Position numbers and translations under genes: made by a program. A stretch of DNA of 64,000 nucleotides from a bacterium (GTDB lineage: Bacteria > Planctomycetota > UBA1135 > UBA2386): the NCBI GenBank assembly GCA_030432695.1, contig JAUILN010000002.1:434001-498000 (forward strand), in the 5' to 3' direction. The notes under the pieces were generated by a model, which ran no database searches, was not told the origin of the DNA, and saw nothing but the letters and a program-made list of their open reading frames with translations. Below, in pieces: positions 25,650 through 35,189 of this stretch. The number at the start of each line of letters is the position of its first letter. Within the stretch, counting starts at the first letter, position 1.

Positions 25650-27520
25650 TCGCCGATCGAGATCACGCGACGGGATTGGAGCTGGAGGAGGGCGACGATC
25701 GCGCCACTGTCGACGCGGAGGTCGGGGCCTACGAAGGGTGACGACTCGGGAGCGCGGAGGCTCTGCTCGGCCTGGGAGATGCGGTCCCAGACGCCGAAGG
25801 TGGCGTGCTTGCGGGCCTCGGTGTCGGCGTAGACATCGTAGGTGGCGAGGGCCGCGAGGATGCCGGTGGGATGCGTGGCTTCGAGGGCGCGGAGGCTCTG
25901 CTCGGCGCGCCAGCGGATGCTCGGGTAGGCGTCGCTGAGGGTGGCGGCAAGGACGGCGCGGTCGACGGCTCGCTGGGTGGCACCGCGCGGCGTGTCGGTG
26001 CGGCCGAAGGCCTTGGCGAAGACCACGCGTTGGACCGCGTCGCCGGCGAGCAGCGAGGCCACGGCATCGGAGACGTCGAGCGATACGCCGTCAGGGCGGC
26101 TCCGCGGGAGCTGGGGTTCGCCGCCCCATAGCCGCGCGGCCTCGGTCGCGGCCTGCAGCGGGCTCCAGTCGAGGTGGCAGAGGGTGCAGGCGTTGGGGCG
26201 GCCGGCTTCGACGTCGCGGCGCACGTCGGGGACCTCGATCTTGTGGCTGCGGTGCACGTCGAGGATGCCGTAGATCATCCGCGGCATGTGGCAGTCGAGG
26301 CAGCGCGAGCCGGAGCTGGTGGCAGAGTGGTGGGTGTGGGCTTCGAGGGCTTCGAGCGACGAGTACTCGTCGTGGCACTGGGTGCAGGCACGGTCGCCGC
26401 GGAGCTCCGGCTCGATCATCCCGTGCGGGTCGCCGCCGTGCATCGTGTGGCAGGAGGCACAGGTCATGGGGCCGTCGATCGCGCAGGGCGAGCTGGTGAC
26501 GCCCTGGAACTCGTAGGCCGTGAGGCGCGGGGTGCCGTCGGCCCAGAAGCGTTGGCGGAACAGCTCGGGTTGGTCGGCGCGTAGCGAGGGAGTGTCGATG
26601 CGGATGGGTTCGACGTGGCTGGTGAGGAGGTCGCCGGGGCGGAAGGTCGGGCCGGTGGTGAGCCAGTCGTTGATGCGCGGGCGCGGGTCGGGGAGGCGCT
26701 GGCCGTGGCATTGGCCGCAGAGGGCGAGCTGGCGGGCCTGGTCGAGTTCGCTGGGGTCGGTGATGGCGGGCGCGGCTTCCGGGTCTTCCGCCCAGCCAGT
26801 CCAGCGATCGAGCGCGGAGTCGTGCTTCGCGACGTGTTCGGCGCCAGGCCCATGGCAGGTCTCGCAGGCGATGCCGACCTCGGCGACGGTCGAGTCGAAG
26901 CTGGTGTCGAGGCGCAGTGGGTCGTGGGCGCCGGGCTGGACACCGGTGTTGTGGCAGAAGATGCAGTTCTGGTTCCAGGTGGCGCGGTGCTGGTCCCAGT
27001 CGGGGTTGTCGGGCTCGAGGAAGACGCCGTTGAGGTGCATCCAGCGGCCGGCCTCGAGGTGCCAGAGGAGCGGGAGGCGTTTGAAGACCACGCCCCCGTC
27101 TTGTTCGACGCGTTCGAAGTACTGCTGGTAGCGGCGAGAGCCGACCGTGAGGGCGACCTCGCGGGTGGCGAGGCCCTGCTCCGGGGCGCTCAGCGGCACA
27201 TCCATCAGGAAGCGGTCGCCGTCGCGGCGGACCTTGCCCGTTCGTCCTTCGAAGGTGATCTCGCGGCCATCGAAGGGTCCCAACACCGTCTCGGGCGTGG
27301 CCCGCTGGGTCATGGTGCTGTGGAAGGTGTCGGCCCACGACGCGTGGTGGTCGGGGTGGCAGGCCCGGCAGGTGGTCGACCCCACGAAGCCGTTCTCACC
27401 GTGGACGAGCGGATCGGCGAGACGCTGCGCGACGGGATCGGGGCCGAGGGCGAGGATCAGCGTGGTTGCCAGCGGCGCGGAAGAGAGCGCAGCCGCGACG
27501 AGGAGCCACCGAGGAAGCAT
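25646..27520 (-). CDS. Octaheme c-type cytochrome, exported
   Basis: 624 residues from ATG at 27520. A longer open frame starts inside the palindrome at 27526 and is rejected, because MLPRWLLVAAALSSAPLATT is a proper signal sequence. Eight CxxCH heme motifs begin at residues 51, 186, 219, 268, 354, 379, 407 and 445: CRACH, CIFCH, CETCH, CGQCH, CASCH, CTQCH, CLDCH and CTLCH. The N-terminal layout ('TTCRACHPDHHASWADTFH') resembles cytochrome c554-like multiheme proteins. After residue 450 the protein is alpha-helical with HEAT-like repeats and no hemes ('AVASLLAGDAVQRVVFAKAF', 'RWRAEQSLRALEATHP'). Likely a periplasmic electron carrier or oxidoreductase; substrate unknown. It overlaps the small membrane-protein gene by 4 bases. 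Confidence 0.92.
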   Translation of the reverse strand: MLPRWLLVAAALSSAPLATTLILALGPDPVAQRLADPLVHGENGFVGSTTCRACHPDHHASWADTFHSTMTQRATPETVLGPFDGREITFEGRTGKVRRDGDRFLMDVPLSAPEQGLATREVALTVGSRRYQQYFERVEQDGGVVFKRLPLLWHLEAGRWMHLNGVFLEPDNPDWDQHRATWNQNCIFCHNTGVQPGAHDPLRLDTSFDSTVAEVGIACETCHGPGAEHVAKHDSALDRWTGWAEDPEAAPAITDPSELDQARQLALCGQCHGQRLPDPRPRINDWLTTGPTFRPGDLLTSHVEPIRIDTPSLRADQPELFRQRFWADGTPRLTAYEFQGVTSSPCAIDGPMTCASCHTMHGGDPHGMIEPELRGDRACTQCHDEYSSLEALEAHTHHSATSSGSRCLDCHMPRMIYGILDVHRSHKIEVPDVRRDVEAGRPNACTLCHLDWSPLQAATEAARLWGGEPQLPRSRPDGVSLDVSDAVASLLAGDAVQRVVFAKAFGRTDTPRGATQRAVDRAVLAATLSDAYPSIRWRAEQSLRALEATHPTGILAALATYDVYADTEARKHATFGVWDRISQAEQSLRAPESSPFVGPDLRVDSGAIVALLQLQSRRVISIGE

Positions 27521-27525
27521 GCGCG

Positions 27526-27564
27526 GAGTTTTACAACGCGTGCCTGGCACCGGTTGTAAAAGTC
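27526..27564. repeat. 39-bp palindrome, divergent copy D
   Basis: The same core, GTGCC-T-GGCAC, but the outer arms are A/T-rich (GAGTTTTACAAC / GTTGTAAAAGTC) rather than CTGTCGTAGT. It covers the end of the gene at 27563-29797, overlapping its stop codon by two bases, and lies 6 bases before the start of the cytochrome gene. It may represent a second subfamily of the same element. Confidence 0.8.
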
Positions 27565-29797
27565 ACTCCCCCAGGCGCAGCACCAGGCGATCGCTCACGG
27601 CGATACCGGCGACCAGTGGGCAGGGCGACGAGCCGGCGGTCATCACCAGCCATTGCGCGCTGAGTTCGCTGCCGAGGAGGGCGGGGTCGCAGAACACGGA
27701 GGTCTCGAAGCGGGCGCTGCCGCTGGTGATCGGCGCGCTGGCGAGCTGCACGTCGGCGGGCATCAGCACGCAGGTGCCGCAGGGGATGGTCGCAGGATTG
27801 GCGCCCAGCGCGACGTTGAGGATCGCGAGGCTGCCGCCGCTGCCCTGCAGCTGGAAACGGAAGTCGGGAGCGCCGAGGGCCCAGGGGCCGCTGGTGGTGA
27901 AGGTGCCGGCAACTCCGCAGCCGCCGCCGCGGTTGGTGATCGGGCCGCCGTTGCCCAGCGCGTCGATGCGCTGCACGCGGACGTCGGTGGCGAACGGCGG
28001 GTTGGGGTCCGTCGACTCGAAGACCAGCAGGCCTACGTCGTCGCCGTCGGCGCCGTACGACCAGCGGGCGGCGAAGTCGGTGAAGACGTTGCGGCGGTTG
28101 GCGGGGCCGAAGGTCTGCGTCGTTCCACAGGGGCCGCTGCCGTCCAACGCGAGGGGTGCGAAGCCGACCAGCAAGTCGAAGGGCCCAGGACCGGAACTCG
28201 AGCTGGAGGTGAGCACCTTGGTGTGGAACCAGGCGGGGTCGCGCGACTGCCAACGCCGCACCTGCTCGGTGCCGAGGTCGAGCATGCTGCCGGTCCAACG
28301 CATCCGCCGGTAGTGCGAGGTGCGGCCGGAGAACGGGTTGTCGATCGTGTAGGACAACAGGAACGAATCGCCATTCCCGGTCAGCCCGACGAGCTCGCCG
28401 CCGACCATGCTCTGTTGCAGGGTGATGTAGTCGCGGTCGAAGAGGAACAGCCGGATCGTCTGCTGGCCGCCCTCCTGCCACGCCAGCATCCACCGGCCGC
28501 CGTTGCCGATGCAATCGCTGACCTGGAAGTCGGGGTAGACGTCAGTCGCGACGGTCACCACCACGCTGGGAGTAACCGTCCCCGATGTCGACACCGTCAC
28601 CGAGGCGAGACCCAGGTCGACGGCCCCGAAGTCGTCGGGGCGCCGCGTGAAGACCACGAACACCTCGTCGTCGACCGTCGAGCGCTCCCCGACCAGGCGC
28701 ATCTTCGCGATCTCCTCGTCTCGCGCATCGACCACCTGTCGGCTCGGTCCCGGAGTGCCGTCGCGCATCGACACCGCGCGGCAGACGATACGGCGAGGCA
28801 CCTTGATCCACCCATGGTCGCCCTCCAGCCAGGTCACCAGCAAGTGGCCGCTCGGCCGTGCCGCGGCGATGCGCGGCGCGAACTCGTGCGCAGTGCGCGA
28901 GGTTGCCACCGCGATCGGTGGGCCGTTCAGCACCCCCGAAGTCCGGAGCCGCTGGGCGTAGACGTCGGTGTCGAACGCCGAGTAGGACTGCTCCCAGGCC
29001 ACCAGGTAGGCGGCGTGGAGGCGCTCGTAGCCGCCGACTCCGGCGCGTCCCTGGGTGCCGGCGCCGAGCGCGCTGAAGTGCGTGCCGAGCAGCGGATCGA
29101 GGAGGATCGGATAGGTCGCCCGTTCGACGAACGAGGCCGGCAGCACCCATTCGATGGTGCCCGCGACTTCGCGCACCGTGCCCGCACAACGGCGGCCCGC
29201 CGCGTCGATACCGGTCAGTCCCCCGATCGTGACTCCGCCGAGCGCCTTGCCGGCGGCGCGCGCTTCGAAGTAGAGCGCGGCGCTACCTGGCGGCTCGGCG
29301 GCGACGAGGTCGGTCTCCAGGTCGAAGGCCACCACGAGGTCGCCGGATCCATGGGGGCGGCGCTCGATGCACAGGGCATGCTCCAGGCCGCGGGGCGTGG
29401 CCTCGAAGCGCTCGACGATCCCTTCGGCGTGCGCCCGCTCGGCGCGTCGCGCATCCTGCAGTCGGTGCAGCGCCGTGCGTTCCGGCAAGCTCGCCACGGG
29501 AACGCCACCGCGGGAGACGCCTCGCAACGCCAATCCGAGCGACCGCGTGCGCGGTGCATCGGGCCCGAGCGCCGGCACGAAGTGCAGGCCCGCGTCGTCG
29601 AACCAGGCCTTGTAGTCCGGTCCGATCGCCAGCGGACCCTCGGGCGTGGCGGCGAAACCGGCGGCGCGCGAGGTAATGGGAATGCCCTCGGCGGTCTCGA
29701 AGGGCGGGACAGAATCGATCGGGTCCTGTCCGGACGAGGGCGCTGCGAGCAGCAGGAGCAGGACGCAGGCCGCCCACGGAGTCGAGTGGTTGCACAT
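27563..29797 (-). CDS. Large exported protein with shared C-terminal module, paralog 1
   Basis: 744 residues. Signal peptide MCNHSTPWAACVLLLLLAAPSSG. AGGAG-like RBS (AGGAGATCACCTC before the ATG at 29797). The N-terminal domain ('AWFDDAGLHFVPALGPDAPR', 'LGLALRGVSRGG') parallels the next gene upstream ('AEFARGGMQFLPALGRAAPR', 'FGLTLLGVDRDG'), so the two are tandem paralogs. The middle has beta-propeller-like repeats ('ERLHAAYLVAWEQSYSAFDT', 'HLLVTWLEGD', 'WMLAWQEGGQQTIRLFLFD'). It ends with the shared module (GGCGVAGTF...LVLRLGE). No enzyme motif is visible. Probably extracellular; function unknown. Confidence 0.87.
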   Translation of the reverse strand: MCNHSTPWAACVLLLLLAAPSSGQDPIDSVPPFETAEGIPITSRAAGFAATPEGPLAIGPDYKAWFDDAGLHFVPALGPDAPRTRSLGLALRGVSRGGVPVASLPERTALHRLQDARRAERAHAEGIVERFEATPRGLEHALCIERRPHGSGDLVVAFDLETDLVAAEPPGSAALYFEARAAGKALGGVTIGGLTGIDAAGRRCAGTVREVAGTIEWVLPASFVERATYPILLDPLLGTHFSALGAGTQGRAGVGGYERLHAAYLVAWEQSYSAFDTDVYAQRLRTSGVLNGPPIAVATSRTAHEFAPRIAAARPSGHLLVTWLEGDHGWIKVPRRIVCRAVSMRDGTPGPSRQVVDARDEEIAKMRLVGERSTVDDEVFVVFTRRPDDFGAVDLGLASVTVSTSGTVTPSVVVTVATDVYPDFQVSDCIGNGGRWMLAWQEGGQQTIRLFLFDRDYITLQQSMVGGELVGLTGNGDSFLLSYTIDNPFSGRTSHYRRMRWTGSMLDLGTEQVRRWQSRDPAWFHTKVLTSSSSSGPGPFDLLVGFAPLALDGSGPCGTTQTFGPANRRNVFTDFAARWSYGADGDDVGLLVFESTDPNPPFATDVRVQRIDALGNGGPITNRGGGCGVAGTFTTSGPWALGAPDFRFQLQGSGGSLAILNVALGANPATIPCGTCVLMPADVQLASAPITSGSARFETSVFCDPALLGSELSAQWLVMTAGSSPCPLVAGIAVSDRLVLRLGE

Positions 29798-29818
29798 GAG
29801 GTGATCTCCTCGGGGTCT

Positions 29819-32089
29819 TCAGAACCGACTGATCTCCAGGCCGACGGACGTGTCGACCGACCACAGCGGGCACGACGGCCCGGGCCAGAGCCACTGCACG
29901 TAGAGGTTCGGCAAGGGGCCGGCGGGCAAGGGCGCCGACACCGCGTGGCGGCCACGCGCGTCCGAGGTGCCGCCGACGATCAGGCTGTCGAACGGGTAGG
30001 GCAGCAGCACGCAGCCGCCACAGTTGTCGAGCGCGCGACGGAAACTGGTGGGCGAGGCCAGCAGGAACACCGGCTGGTTCGCCGGCAGGCCGCGGGCCTC
30101 GATGCGGAACGCGGGATTTCCGGCGCGCGGACAGCCCGCCACGATGCGGGTCGTCGTCGTCCCGCAGCCATCGATCCGCTCGAAGCTCCGCCCGTGGTCG
30201 GCGCTCCACAGCCGTCCGGCGATGTTGCCGTTGGAGCCGCTGTGCTCCCAAACCGCCAACGAATCGGTACCGAGGCCGGAGCTGCTCGGCCCCCAGGCGA
30301 GCGCGAGGTGGCCGGCGCCGTCGAAAGCGAAGGCGGCCTGACGCGGCTCGCAGGCGGCGCAGCTGTAGGGGTCGAAGGTCGACAGGAAGATCGTGGAGAC
30401 GGACGCCGTGTCGGCGTCGGCGTAGCCGATCAGCGCGGTGTTCTCGCCCCAGGCCACTGCCGGGTCGTACTCGTCGTCGTTCGAGCCACCCTCCACCAGC
30501 TGCGGCAGCGCTGCGGCGAACAGCCGCGTGGTGGTCTGGTCGAGCGAGTACGGCCGGCACTCGATGTCGAACGAGCCGCGGCCGGGTGCCTCCTCGATCT
30601 CGTATGCGACCACCCAGTCGAGGCCGTCGCCGTCGACGTCCGGATCGAGGCAGTCGACACCGGACTGGCTGCGGACGATCAGCGGGAAACCGACCGGCAC
30701 CAGCGAGCTGTTCACGAGCTGCACGTCGACGCTCTTGCTCAGACGCTGGCGCTCGTAGGCGAGCAGACGGTGGTCGGAGCGGTCGTTCCGGGTCGAGATC
30801 GACGGGTTCGAGAGATCGTCGCTCAGGTCGAGGACGGTGCGCAGACCCAGCACGTTGCAGGCATTGCTGGTCGGGTTGATATTCACCTGCGCACCGATCA
30901 GGTTGCCCTGGCTTCTCCACACCACCAGCGCCTCGTCGTCGGTGCCGGTCTCGCCGCCGACGTCGATCTCGGCGTCGTCGATCGAACTGGAGGTCGTGAG
31001 CCGTTGGGTGTTGATGGTGAGCCGCCCGTCGGTGGCCCGGACTCCGCGGGCCCAGACGTCGGCCGCGGTGCCGACGAGTGCGCTGTGCTCCCAGGCGACC
31101 ACGAACGAGTCGGTCGATTCGATCGCCGCGACCTTGGGGTTCTGGTTGACGACTCCGCCAGTGGACACGTTGACGATCGACGGGCCGGTGAGGTCGGCGT
31201 TCTCGTCGAGCATGCGGCCGCGGATCTCGGCCGAGAGCAGCGAGAACGTGCGCGTCCAGACCACCAGGTAGCGACTCGCGCTGCGGTTGAAGGCAATGTC
31301 GGGCTGCGCGTCGGCCGAGGCGCTGGCCATGATGTTTCGCGTGCTGCCGATCAGCGGATCGATGGTGAGCGGCAGGGTCGCCGACTCGACGAACCGGGCG
31401 GGCACCACGTAGTGCAACTCGCCCGCGGTGGTGCGGCGCAGCGAGCCGGGAACGCGCCGGCCGTCGGCGTCGATCGCGGTGACGGCACCGACCTGCACGC
31501 CGCCGATCTGCGGCCATTCCCAGCGCAGCGATTCCGCGGATCGGTCGCAACCCACCGGGAGAAGTTCGGTGTCGACCGCGAGGCGCACGATCAGGTCGCC
31601 CGCGCCGGCCGGGAGGCGGTGCAGCACCACCGAGTGCTCGACGCCGTCCTCGCGCACGTCGTAGCGCTCCTCGCAGGCGTCGCGCGCGGCGGCCACGCGG
31701 AGGCCGTCGACGGTCCACTCGGCGGCGAGCGGAAGTCCCCGACCGGCCGATCCGTCGCGGTCGACGCCGAGCAGGGTCAGGCCGAAGGGCAGGTCCCGCG
31801 GCGCCGCGCGACCGAGTGCAGGCAGGAACTGCATGCCCCCGCGCGCGAATTCCGCGCGGTACATCGTGCCCCGCGCCACCGGAACACGGCGGCCCCCGGC
31901 GTCGGGCGCGAGTTCGAGCGAGGCTCCGCGCCACCATGCGGAGCGGAGCGCGGTCTCGGCGGGCATCCGCGGCTCGAGCGCATCGGCCGAGCCGGCAGCG
32001 GCGCGCGGCTGGGCCGCGGCAGGGCAGGCGAGGAGCGTCAGCGTGGCGAGCAGAACGGACGCGCGAGCGGGCGAGCAGGCGGCGGTCAT
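29819..32089 (-). CDS. Large exported protein with shared C-terminal module, paralog 2
   Basis: 756 residues from ATG at 32089, chosen because it begins the signal peptide MTAACSPARASVLLATLTLLACPAAA. Its N-terminal domain matches the downstream paralog ('MQFLPALGRAAPRDLPFGLT'). The middle has repeats of the form 'YLVVWTRTFSLLSAEIRGRML', 'FVVAWEHSALVGTAADVWARG' and 'EALVVWRSQGNLIGAQVNIN', typical of a beta-propeller whose blades contain a V-x-W signature. It ends with a Cys-rich version of the shared module (GCPRAGNPAF...VGLEISRF). The 21-base gap to the next gene suggests one transcript. Divergent from the glycoside-hydrolase-like gene. Function unknown. Confidence 0.87.
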   Translation of the reverse strand: MTAACSPARASVLLATLTLLACPAAAQPRAAAGSADALEPRMPAETALRSAWWRGASLELAPDAGGRRVPVARGTMYRAEFARGGMQFLPALGRAAPRDLPFGLTLLGVDRDGSAGRGLPLAAEWTVDGLRVAAARDACEERYDVREDGVEHSVVLHRLPAGAGDLIVRLAVDTELLPVGCDRSAESLRWEWPQIGGVQVGAVTAIDADGRRVPGSLRRTTAGELHYVVPARFVESATLPLTIDPLIGSTRNIMASASADAQPDIAFNRSASRYLVVWTRTFSLLSAEIRGRMLDENADLTGPSIVNVSTGGVVNQNPKVAAIESTDSFVVAWEHSALVGTAADVWARGVRATDGRLTINTQRLTTSSSIDDAEIDVGGETGTDDEALVVWRSQGNLIGAQVNINPTSNACNVLGLRTVLDLSDDLSNPSISTRNDRSDHRLLAYERQRLSKSVDVQLVNSSLVPVGFPLIVRSQSGVDCLDPDVDGDGLDWVVAYEIEEAPGRGSFDIECRPYSLDQTTTRLFAAALPQLVEGGSNDDEYDPAVAWGENTALIGYADADTASVSTIFLSTFDPYSCAACEPRQAAFAFDGAGHLALAWGPSSSGLGTDSLAVWEHSGSNGNIAGRLWSADHGRSFERIDGCGTTTTRIVAGCPRAGNPAFRIEARGLPANQPVFLLASPTSFRRALDNCGGCVLLPYPFDSLIVGGTSDARGRHAVSAPLPAGPLPNLYVQWLWPGPSCPLWSVDTSVGLEISRF

Positions 32090-32169
32090 GCCGGCGAAGT
32101 GCCGCCCGACCGCCGGGCACACGGCGAATCGAGGTTTTCCGGGGCCGGGCCAGGTCGTCCAATCCGGCC

Positions 32170-35160
32170 ATGTTCCCGTCTCCCTCCCCCGTCGCGGTGC
32201 GGTGGTCGCTCGCCTGCCTGCTGTCGGTCCCGGCCCTCACCGCCCAGGACCCGGCTCCCTCGGGCCTCGACCTCGACGATCTACCGGTCGTCGCCACGCC
32301 GGTCAGCGAGGGCCGGCCCAACACCGACTGGTTGCTCGACCCGACGCCGTTCCGCGCCCGGCTGGGCCGCAGCGCGGACGGCAAGGAGCTGGTCCTCGAC
32401 AACGGGCTGATCCGGCGCAGCTGGCGACTCGCGCCGAACCTCGCCTGCGTCGGCTTCGACGACCTGGTGGCCGGGCGGTCGCTGCTGCGCGCGGTGCGAC
32501 CGGAGGCGATGGTGACGGTGAACAGGCAGGAAGGACCGGTCGGCGGCCTGCTCGGCCAGCCCAACCACGCCTGGACGTCTCCCGAGTGGCTCGATCAGCT
32601 CCGGGTCGATCCACGCGCGATGCGGTTCGTCGGCTTCGAGCAAGGTCCGCTCGAGCCGCGGCTCGAGTGGAAGCGTGGCCGGCACGCCGCGCCGGATGCG
32701 GTGTGGCCGCCCGGTGGCGTGCACGTCCGCTTCGACTTCGAGCCGCCGGATCTCGAAGGGCAGATCCTGCACAACGAACTGCTGTCGTCGACCGCGACGG
32801 GGCCCGGTGACGGCGGCCCCTATGCGGGTCCGGCCCCGGCGTCGGACGACTCGCGCCGCGCCGTCTTCACGAGCGATATGAACAGCCTGGAAGGCTGGGA
32901 GCAGCACGTCTCAGCGAGCCACCCTCGCAGCTCGGTGGCCAACGAGGGCCAGCCCGGGGCGATCTACACCCCCGCCAACTCGGCGGCGTTCGTGTCGCGC
33001 ACGCTGCCGGCAGGCACCCGGTTGGTCGAAGCCACCTTCGATGTCGGCACCGACGAGAGCGCCAGCTGGGGCCCGGGCCTCGCGCTGGTGTTCGCCGACC
33101 GCACCATCAAGCTCAACCTGCGCCCCGGCGGAGATGCCTACGACGGGACGCTGCGGCTGGGCACGTGGAACGGCGGACACGAGAACCCTGGGTTCGGCGT
33201 GCCGCAGAACTTCGATCGCTCCAAGCCCTGGAGCCTGCGGCTCCGCATCACGCCCGAGGGCGACGTCCTCTGCGACGCACGCGTCGGCGACGGTCGCTGG
33301 GGGAACTACGGGCGGATCCGCTGCGGTTCCGACCTCGGGAATCCGAAGGAACTCCGGATCGGCAAGCTCGACGTCCAGGGCGGAGACTCCGACTTCGGCG
33401 ATCCCGGCGAGCTGGTCCGCTGCCGGATCCTCGGCTGTGCCGCCTACGGACCGGTCGACCGCGACCTGTTCCAGGTTCGCACCGGGGAGCTCATCGACCT
33501 CAGTCTCGGCTTCCGGGTATCGGTGCACTACGCGCTCTACGACGGCATCCCGGCGCTGTCGAAATGGATCGAGGTCCACAACGACCGCGACGAGCCGATC
33601 ACCGTCGACGCGTTCGAGTCGGAGATCCTGGCGCTGGTCGAGCACGACAATCCGGTCGAGGCGCGCGAGGGCGTGCCGATCCCGCGGCCGCAGAACCTGC
33701 ACGTGGAGACCGACTTCGCGTTCGGCGGCTTCACGCACGACAACGCCAACCGGCATGTCATCCATTGGCGCACCGACCCGGAGTACACCACCCAGGTCAA
33801 CTACCTGCGGCAGCAACCGTGCCTCATGGTGTCGTCGCCAACCCGCGGGCCCGCACAGCGGGTCGCACCGGGTGCGACCTTCACCAGCCACCGCACCTTC
33901 GAGCTGGCCTTCGACTCGTTGGAGCGCGAGCGCCGCAGCCTCGCACAGCGTCGGCTCTACCGGACCATCGCGCCGTGGATCACCGAGAACCCGCTGATGA
34001 TGCACATGCGCGACTCCGCTCCGGAGCGGGTCCGCGCGGCGATCGACCAGTGCGCGGAGGTCGGCTTCGAGATGCTGATCCTGTCGTTCGGCAGCGGCTT
34101 CGACATGGAGAACGAGGACCCCGCATACCTCCGGCAATGGCGCGAGGTCACGGAGTACGCCCACGCCAAGGACATCGAGATCGGCGGCTACTCGCTGTTC
34201 TCCTCGCGGCACATCGGCGGCGGCAACGACATCGTCTCGCCCGAGGGCGAACGCCCGACCCACGGCAACTGCCCGGCGGTGACCTCGGAATGGGGTCAGC
34301 GTTACATGGCGAAGCTCTACGCCTTCTTCGAGCAGACCGGCTTCGACCTGCTGGAGCACGACGGCCCTTATCCCGGCGATGTCGACGTGACCGGGCGTCC
34401 GCCGCTGCAGCAGGGCATCGACGACTCGCGCTGGGTGCAATGGCGGATCGTCACCGAGTTCTACGAGTGGTGCCGCGCGCAAGGCATCTACGTGAACGCG
34501 CCCGACCACTACTTCCTCAACGGCACGTCCAAGGTCGGCATGGGCTACCGCGAGGTGAACTGGTCGCTGCCGCGCGACCAGCAGGTGATCCACACCCGCC
34601 AGAACATCTTCGACGGCACCTGGAAGAAGCCGCCGTCGCTCGGCTGGATGTTCGTACCGCTTACCCAGTACCACGGTGGCGGTGCCGCGGCAACCATCGA
34701 GCCGCTCGCCGAGCACCTCGACCACTACGACCGGATGCTCACGTCGAATCTCGCGCTCGGCGTACAGGCCTGCTACCGCGGGCCCCGGCTCTACGACACC
34801 GACGCGACCCGCGAGTTGGTCGCGGGCCGGGTGGAGTGGTTCAAGGCGCACCGCGACATCCTCGAGTCCGACGTGGTCCACGGCCGCCGTGCGGATGGGC
34901 GCGACGTCGACTGGATGCTCCACGTGAACCCGCACCTGGAGACGCCCGGCATGCTGGTGGTCTTCAACCCGCTGCCCGACGCCGTGGAGCGCACGCTACC
35001 GGTCGACCTCTACTACACCGGCCTCAGGGGCTCCGCGCAGGTCGCGCCCGAGGGCGGCGAGTCCTTCGAGGTCGCCCTGAACGACGGAAGCCGCGCCCGG
35101 ATCCCCTTGCGGGTTCCGGGCCGCGGCTTCACGTGGGCCCTGATCGAGTCAGGCGACTGA
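32170..35160 (+). CDS. Putative exported glycoside hydrolase, alpha-galactosidase-like (clan GH-D type)
   Basis: 996 residues from ATG at 32170, which starts the signal peptide (MFPSPSP...LACLLSVPALTA). Residues about 30-230 form an N-terminal beta domain ('LVLDNGLIRRSWRLAPNLACVG', as in GH36 N-domains). Residues about 231-421 are an inserted LamG/DUF1080-like jelly roll ('SDMNSLEGWEQHV', 'RTIKLNLRPGGDAYDG'). The (beta/alpha)8 barrel follows ('RVRAAIDQCAEVGFEMLILSFG'), with a candidate nucleophile Asp731 in LLEHDGPYPGD. 'NAPDHYFLNGTSKVGMGYRE' and a C-terminal beta domain complete it. The assignment to alpha-galactosidase rests on overall layout and not on a diagnostic motif. An exported exo-acting sugar hydrolase is likely; the linkage is uncertain. 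Confidence 0.65.
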   Translation: MFPSPSPVAVRWSLACLLSVPALTAQDPAPSGLDLDDLPVVATPVSEGRPNTDWLLDPTPFRARLGRSADGKELVLDNGLIRRSWRLAPNLACVGFDDLVAGRSLLRAVRPEAMVTVNRQEGPVGGLLGQPNHAWTSPEWLDQLRVDPRAMRFVGFEQGPLEPRLEWKRGRHAAPDAVWPPGGVHVRFDFEPPDLEGQILHNELLSSTATGPGDGGPYAGPAPASDDSRRAVFTSDMNSLEGWEQHVSASHPRSSVANEGQPGAIYTPANSAAFVSRTLPAGTRLVEATFDVGTDESASWGPGLALVFADRTIKLNLRPGGDAYDGTLRLGTWNGGHENPGFGVPQNFDRSKPWSLRLRITPEGDVLCDARVGDGRWGNYGRIRCGSDLGNPKELRIGKLDVQGGDSDFGDPGELVRCRILGCAAYGPVDRDLFQVRTGELIDLSLGFRVSVHYALYDGIPALSKWIEVHNDRDEPITVDAFESEILALVEHDNPVEAREGVPIPRPQNLHVETDFAFGGFTHDNANRHVIHWRTDPEYTTQVNYLRQQPCLMVSSPTRGPAQRVAPGATFTSHRTFELAFDSLERERRSLAQRRLYRTIAPWITENPLMMHMRDSAPERVRAAIDQCAEVGFEMLILSFGSGFDMENEDPAYLRQWREVTEYAHAKDIEIGGYSLFSSRHIGGGNDIVSPEGERPTHGNCPAVTSEWGQRYMAKLYAFFEQTGFDLLEHDGPYPGDVDVTGRPPLQQGIDDSRWVQWRIVTEFYEWCRAQGIYVNAPDHYFLNGTSKVGMGYREVNWSLPRDQQVIHTRQNIFDGTWKKPPSLGWMFVPLTQYHGGGAAATIEPLAEHLDHYDRMLTSNLALGVQACYRGPRLYDTDATRELVAGRVEWFKAHRDILESDVVHGRRADGRDVDWMLHVNPHLETPGMLVVFNPLPDAVERTLPVDLYYTGLRGSAQVAPEGGESFEVALNDGSRARIPLRVPGRGFTWALIESGD

Positions 35161-35189
35161 TCGGGCCGAGCAGCTGATCAGCGAACCGA

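Noticed and set aside
27521..27550. Start codon at 27550 for the octaheme cytochrome
   Set aside because: It lies in palindrome D and adds PGTRCKTPR before a normal signal sequence; ATG at 27520 is better.
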